From contig CAIQIY010000190.1 in assembly GCA_903871975.1 (NCBI GenBank), positions 1 to 9,520 of the forward strand: a stretch of 9,520 nt of DNA. The letters are read 5' to 3'. The position numbers and the translations under genes were made by a program. Positions 6,199-9,520 of the stretch are shown here, piece by piece. Source of the stretch: an uncultured Chloroflexota bacterium. GTDB lineage: Bacteria; Chloroflexota; Chloroflexia; Chloroflexales; Roseiflexaceae. How positions within the stretch are numbered: the first letter of the stretch is position 1; each line of letters opens with the position of its first letter. The notes under the pieces are model-generated. The model ran no database searches, was not told the DNA's origin, and saw only the letters and a list, made by a program, of their open reading frames with translations.

Positions 6199-6204
6199 CT
6201 TGAT

Positions 6205-6373
6205 GGTCTCTTAATCTCTCAAGCCTGCGTGGGGGGCAGCGTCGCACCACGCGGGGGGCAGGCATCGGCCGCACGACGAGCACACGTGCGCGGCGACAGC
6301 GAAGTCGGCAGTCAGTGGCGACCCAGTCCACCTGATCTCGTCCGAAGTCCACCGATGTGAGGAGCAGACGCCC
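6205..6373 (+). promoter_or_regulatory. Long structured GC-rich leader of the transporter operon
   Basis: The predicted leader can form a 9-bp stem between 6224-6232 and 6247-6255. Competing with it is an outer stem, GCCTGC (6223-6228) with GCAGGC (6258-6263). A further bulged hairpin uses GCCGCACG (6268-6275) and 6285-6294. GGGGGGCAG occurs twice, at 6231-6239 and 6253-6261. Two mutually exclusive pairings could act as a switch, but I recognise no known riboswitch class. TGAGGAG (6358-6364) is the ribosome binding site, 9 nt before the ATG. Confidence 0.4.
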
Positions 6374-7663
6374 ATGTCCCCGATTCGCCTGTTGACCGCC
6401 CTGATCGCGATGATGCTCGCCGTCGCGGCGTGTGGTGCACCCAGTGCCCCCGCCGAAGCGCCCACCAGCGCCCCCGCCGAAGCGCCCACCAGCGCCCCCG
6501 CCGAAGCGCCCACCAGCGCCCCCGCCGAAGCGCCCACCAGCGCCCCCGAACCCGGCGCCGAGGAATACATCTTCGGAATGGTCCTGGTCGGCCCAATCAA
6601 CGACGGTGGCTGGAATCAGGCGCACTACGATGCGGCGCGCTACGTCGAAGCCAACGTGCCCGGCACACGGTTCATCTACATCGACAAGGTGAATCCCGCC
6701 GACAAGCCGAACGTGACCGTACCGCAGGTCGTCGACGAACTGGTCGCACAGGGAGCGCGGTTCATCATCACCAATTCGGCTGAATTCGTCGACGGAACGC
6801 TCGAGGCCGCCGCCGCGCACCCCGACGTCTTCTTCCTGCACGCCTCGGGCGACAGTGTCCTGAAAGGCGAAGCGCCGGCCAACCTGACCAACCTGATGGG
6901 CCGGATGGAGCTCGGCAAGCAGATCGCCGGCTGCGCGGCGGCGCTGCAGTCGAGCACCGGCCGGCTGTCGTACCTCGGCGCACTGATCGATCCCGAGACG
7001 CGGCGGCTGGTCAATTCGACCTATCTGGGCGCGAAGCACTGTTGGGAGCAAGTACGCGGGCAGCCAGCCGGCAGCCTGAGCTTCGAGGTCGTCTGGATCG
7101 GCTTCTGGTTCAACATTCCGGGCGTCACGCTGGATCCGACGCGTGTCGCCACCGACTTCATCAATGCGGGCAGCGACGTCATCATCTCGGGGATCGACAC
7201 CACCGAGGCGATCGTCGAGGCGAACAAGGCCACGGCCGCCGGCAAGACCATCTGGGCGGTGCCGTACGACTTCAAGGGTGCCTGTGCCGTGGCCGAGAGC
7301 GTCTGCCTCGGTGTACCGTATTTCAACTGGGGCCCATCCTACGCGCGAATCATCGGTGACGCCCGTGCCGGCACCTTCACATCACAGTGGGAGTGGCTGG
7401 GGCCGGACGCAGCCGACATGAACAACCCCGACACCAGCATGATCGGCTTCGTCCCGGGCGCGGGCCTGACTGCCGAGAACGCGGCAGCGCTGGCCACCTT
7501 CAGCCAGCAGGTTGTCAGCGGTGAGCTGAACCTGTTCACCGGCCCGCTGAACTACCAGAACGGCAGCGAATACCTCGCCGCCGGTGCAGTCGCCAGCGAC
7601 GAGCAGATCTGGTACACCGAGCAACTGCTCGAGGGGATCGTCGGCGAGAGCGCGGCGGAGTGA
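6374..7663 (+). CDS. BMP family ABC transporter substrate-binding lipoprotein
   Basis: This 429-aa protein is the extracytoplasmic solute receptor of the importer encoded downstream. A lipoprotein signal peptide ends in the lipobox AVAAC, with Cys20 as the lipid-modified residue. A flexible linker of four SAPAEAPT repeats (residues 24-55) follows, and the mature Bmp/PnrA-type domain starts at about residue 64. Typical family features are GMVLVGPINDGGWNQAHYDAA (67-87), QVVDELVAQGARFIITNS, a Gly-rich central region and DFINAGSDVIISGIDTT. Characterised BMP proteins bind purine nucleosides (PnrA) or similar small solutes; simple sugars are possible, and the ligand cannot be read from the sequence. 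GAGGAG (6359-6364) supports the ATG at 6374. The ATPase start lies 1 nt past its stop, so the genes form one operon. Confidence 0.92.
   Translation: MSPIRLLTALIAMMLAVAACGAPSAPAEAPTSAPAEAPTSAPAEAPTSAPAEAPTSAPEPGAEEYIFGMVLVGPINDGGWNQAHYDAARYVEANVPGTRFIYIDKVNPADKPNVTVPQVVDELVAQGARFIITNSAEFVDGTLEAAAAHPDVFFLHASGDSVLKGEAPANLTNLMGRMELGKQIAGCAAALQSSTGRLSYLGALIDPETRRLVNSTYLGAKHCWEQVRGQPAGSLSFEVVWIGFWFNIPGVTLDPTRVATDFINAGSDVIISGIDTTEAIVEANKATAAGKTIWAVPYDFKGACAVAESVCLGVPYFNWGPSYARIIGDARAGTFTSQWEWLGPDAADMNNPDTSMIGFVPGAGLTAENAAALATFSQQVVSGELNLFTGPLNYQNGSEYLAAGAVASDEQIWYTEQLLEGIVGESAAE
6443..6538 (+). repeat. Four tandem 24-bp repeats coding the lipoprotein linker
   Basis: Four consecutive 24-bp units encode SAPAEAPT each time. 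Units 2-4 are identical, and unit 1 differs only by AGT for AGC. A partial fifth unit (SAPEP) follows. The near-perfect DNA identity points to recent slippage or expansion rather than selection on codons. The repeat number sets the length of the tether between the membrane anchor and the binding domain. Confidence 0.95.
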
Positions 7664-7664
7664 C

Positions 7665-9152
7665 GTGGACGTCGCCATCGACCAGCTCACCAGAACGTTC
7701 GGCAGCGTGCGTGCCAACGACGGCATCACGCTGCGCTTCGCCGCCGGGCAGATTCATGGCGTGCTCGGCGAGAACGGTGCAGGCAAGAGCACCCTGATGA
7801 AGGTGCTGGCGGGGTTCATCCGGCGCGACTCGGGCGACATTCGGCTCGACGGCGCGCCGGCGGCCCTCGGTACGCCGGCGGCGGCGATGCGCGCCGGCAT
7901 CGGCATGGTGCACCAGGAGCCACTGGACATTCCGGCCTTCACGGCACTGGAGAACTTCCTGTGTGGCAGCGATCCTGCGGTGTTCGGCGACTGGCGGGCC
8001 GCCCGTGCGCGATTGATCGACTGGAACACACGGTTGGGGTTTGCCGTCGACCCCGACGAACGAACGGGCCGCATGACGGTCGGTCAGCGGCAGCAACTCG
8101 AGCTGATGCGCCTGCTGACCGCCGGCGCGCGGCTCCTCATCCTCGACGAACCAACCACCGGCATCTCGGCGGGGCAGGTCGACGCATTGTTCGCAGCATT
8201 GCGACATCTGGCGGCGAGCGGACGGACCATCGTGTTCGTCTCGCACAAGCTCGACGAGGTCGCCGCACTGTGCGACACGGTGAGCGTCTTGCGCGCCGGC
8301 CGCCTGCAGCCGCCGGGGCAGCTGGTGATGCCGCAACCGCAGGCCGCATTGCTGCAGGCGATGTTCGGCGAGGCGCTGGAGCAGCCCGACGCCGGCGCGC
8401 TGCCGGCGATGGCGCATGGCGCTCCGGTGTGGCAGCTCGATGACGTGACGGTACGCGAGGGCGTCATCGTCCTGGAGCGTCTCTCGCTCGAGATTCCGGC
8501 AGGCATGGCGCTGGGCCTGGCCGGCCTGGAGGGCAGCGGTCAGCAGCTGGTGTTGCGGTTGCTGGCCGGCGCGCTGCGGCCAGTCGGCGGGCGCGTACTG
8601 AGCGATGGGCGCGATCTGAGCGGCGGCGGCATGGCGCAGGCGCGGGCGCGCGGCATCGAGTACCTGCCGGCCGATCGGCTCAGTGCCGGGCTGATCGGCA
8701 GCTTCGATCTCGCCGAGCACCTCGAGCTGCTGGCACCACGCCGCTGGTGGCGCGATCGCGGGGCAGCGCGTGTGGCAGCCGAGCGCGCCATCGGCGCCTT
8801 CGACATCCGTGGCACACCGGCCACGCCGCTGCAGGCATTGTCGGGCGGCAACCAACAGCGCGCCATGCTGGCATTGATGCCCGCGACGCTGCGCGGCCTG
8901 CTGCTCGACCAACCGACCCGCGGCCTCGATGTTGCATCGGCGCGGCTGGTCTGGCAACGCATCGCCGACCGCCGTCGCAGCGGGACGGCCGTGGTGTTCG
9001 CCAGCGTGGATCTCGACGAGTTGCTCGAACACGCCGATGCATTGCTGGTGTTCGCAGGCGGGCGCGTGTCGCGGCTCATCCCGCGCGCGCAGCTCGACGC
9101 GCAGCGGCTGGCCCGGCTCATCGGCGGGAGTGGGTTCGCGGAGGTGGGATGA
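7665..9152 (+). CDS. BMP-type ABC transporter ATP-binding protein (two nucleotide-binding domains)
   Basis: This 495-aa protein has two fused nucleotide-binding domains, as in NupO/RbsA-type importers (usually about 500 aa). Domain 1 has Walker A GENGAGKST (residues 35-43), Q-loop MVHQE, signature MTVGQRQ (137-143, a family-typical departure from LSGGQ), Walker B LLILDEP with catalytic Glu162, and switch His194. Domain 2 is degenerate at key sites: Walker A is GLEGSGQQ (287-294) without Lys, the signature LSGGNQQ is intact (392-398), Walker B ends DQP with Gln416 in place of Glu, and the switch His is lost (ASVDLDE). Such asymmetry is normal for this family, so one site probably hydrolyses ATP. 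The start is GTG 7665, 1 nt after the lipoprotein stop, with GGAG at 7657-7660; longer in-frame starts lie inside the lipoprotein gene. The stop overlaps the permease ATG. Confidence 0.93.
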   Translation: MDVAIDQLTRTFGSVRANDGITLRFAAGQIHGVLGENGAGKSTLMKVLAGFIRRDSGDIRLDGAPAALGTPAAAMRAGIGMVHQEPLDIPAFTALENFLCGSDPAVFGDWRAARARLIDWNTRLGFAVDPDERTGRMTVGQRQQLELMRLLTAGARLLILDEPTTGISAGQVDALFAALRHLAASGRTIVFVSHKLDEVAALCDTVSVLRAGRLQPPGQLVMPQPQAALLQAMFGEALEQPDAGALPAMAHGAPVWQLDDVTVREGVIVLERLSLEIPAGMALGLAGLEGSGQQLVLRLLAGALRPVGGRVLSDGRDLSGGGMAQARARGIEYLPADRLSAGLIGSFDLAEHLELLAPRRWWRDRGAARVAAERAIGAFDIRGTPATPLQALSGGNQQRAMLALMPATLRGLLLDQPTRGLDVASARLVWQRIADRRRSGTAVVFASVDLDELLEHADALLVFAGGRVSRLIPRAQLDAQRLARLIGGSGFAEVG

Positions 9153-9520
9153 GCCATTCGACGGAAGGGCCGCGCTGGCGCACGGTGCCGCTCGCCCCGC
9201 TGTTGGCGTTGCTTGCGGCCCCCGGCTTCGTCACGCTGCTGCTCTGGCTGAGCGGTACGCCCGTGCTGGCGACCTGGCAGCTGATGCTGTCGGGGTGGGC
9301 TTCGACGGCCGCGACGCGCGCCGACGCCCTGATGTTGGCGGCGCCGCTGATGCTGTGCGCTGCCGGCCTGACGATCACGTTCGCCGCCGGGCTGTACAAC
9401 CTCGGCGTCGAGGGGCAGGTCACATTCGGCGCGATCGGCTGCATGGCGGTGATGCGGGCATTCCCCGAGTGGCCGGCGCCCGTGTTGTGGGTGGCGGCAC
9501 TGGCCGGCGCGCTGGTCGCG
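9149..9520 (+). CDS. BMP-type ABC transporter permease, partial
   Basis: The ATG at 9149 overlaps the ATPase stop in an ATGA arrangement, with GGAGG (9140-9144) just upstream. The frame is open for 124 codons to the window end. The opening MSHSTEGPRWRTVP is followed by a hydrophobic helix (about residues 15-35). Then comes the conserved segment AAGLTITFAAGLYNLGVEGQ (about 70-89), typical of the branched-chain/ribose-type permease family (BPD_transp_2) in BMP importers. Another hydrophobic run begins near residue 110. This would be the first of the two membrane subunits usual in such operons; the second should lie beyond the window. It pairs with the lipoprotein and ATPase to import the same solute. 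Confidence 0.9.
   Translation, partial: MSHSTEGPRWRTVPLAPLLALLAAPGFVTLLLWLSGTPVLATWQLMLSGWASTAATRADALMLAAPLMLCAAGLTITFAAGLYNLGVEGQVTFGAIGCMAVMRAFPEWPAPVLWVAALAGALVA

Noticed and set aside
6330..6338. CACCTGATC resembling the CCTGATC block of TPP riboswitches
   Set aside because: The other required elements (CTGAGA block and the matching stems) are missing from the leader.
6443..6538. Tandem repeats as a possible CRISPR array
   Set aside because: The 24-bp units are directly adjacent without spacers and are in frame inside a coding sequence.
6095..7051. 318-codon minus-strand frame with Gly/Arg-rich repeats
   Set aside because: The repeats are the antisense of the SAPAEAPT linker repeats; it is a shadow of the lipoprotein gene and leader.
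8073..8102. Unusual signature MTVGQRQ and lost Walker residues in the second ATPase domain as signs of inactivation
   Set aside because: Such departures are normal in BMP/ribose-type double ATPases; the first domain keeps Walker A, catalytic Glu and the switch His.
7536..9032. 498-codon minus-strand frame opposite the ABC ATPase
   Set aside because: The plus strand has all ATPase motifs in order; the antisense product is low-complexity His/Gln/Arg-rich sequence.

Overview
The window is high-GC bacterial DNA. No marker gene fixes the taxon. The style suggests a filamentous-type Chloroflexota or a similar GC-rich lineage: a BMP-type lipoprotein with an Ala/Pro/Glu-rich linker followed by a BMP-type ABC ATPase and permease, and remnants of a CaiB-type CoA-transferase beside an HMG-CoA lyase-like gene. 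This placement is inference.

Layout from left to right. (1) Positions 1-78, minus strand: the first 26 codons of a membrane protein resembling DUF2231. (2) Positions 79-336: a divergent intergenic region. It carries a consensus promoter (TTGACA, 17 bp, TATAAT) with a perfect GAAC-N4-GTTC palindrome, the LexA/SOS-box form known from Gram-positive bacteria, abutting the -10. (3) 337-1134: the gene driven by that promoter, a 265-aa protein I do not recognise. (4) 1223-1633: a small VOC/glyoxalase-fold protein, preceded by a hairpin. (5) 1662-3096, minus strand: an overlapping ureG-ureD pair of urease accessory genes with no urease structural genes beside it. (6) 3335-3409: tRNA-Thr(TGT) with encoded CCA and its own promoter. 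(7) 3531-5039: xylulokinase. (8) 5040 to about 6180: a decayed stretch with no intact gene. On the minus strand it holds frame-broken remnants of a CaiB/BaiF CoA-transferase C-terminus and, downstream of that, an HMG-CoA lyase-family N-terminus. (9) 6190-9520, plus strand: a promoter, a long GC-rich structured leader, and a tightly packed operon for a BMP-type ABC importer: lipoprotein 6374-7663, double-domain ATPase 7665-9152, and a permease from 9149 that runs off the window.

How the parts fit. The importer probably takes up a nucleoside or simple sugar. Xylulokinase would feed D-xylulose into the pentose phosphate pathway, so shared pentose or nucleoside use is possible but unproven. The ureGD pair would supply GTP-dependent nickel insertion to a urease encoded elsewhere. 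The most interesting signals are the SOS-type operator in front of an unrecognised gene and the two degraded genes at 5040-5770. Their order recalls the citramalate CoA-transferase/citramalyl-CoA lyase pair described in Chloroflexus.
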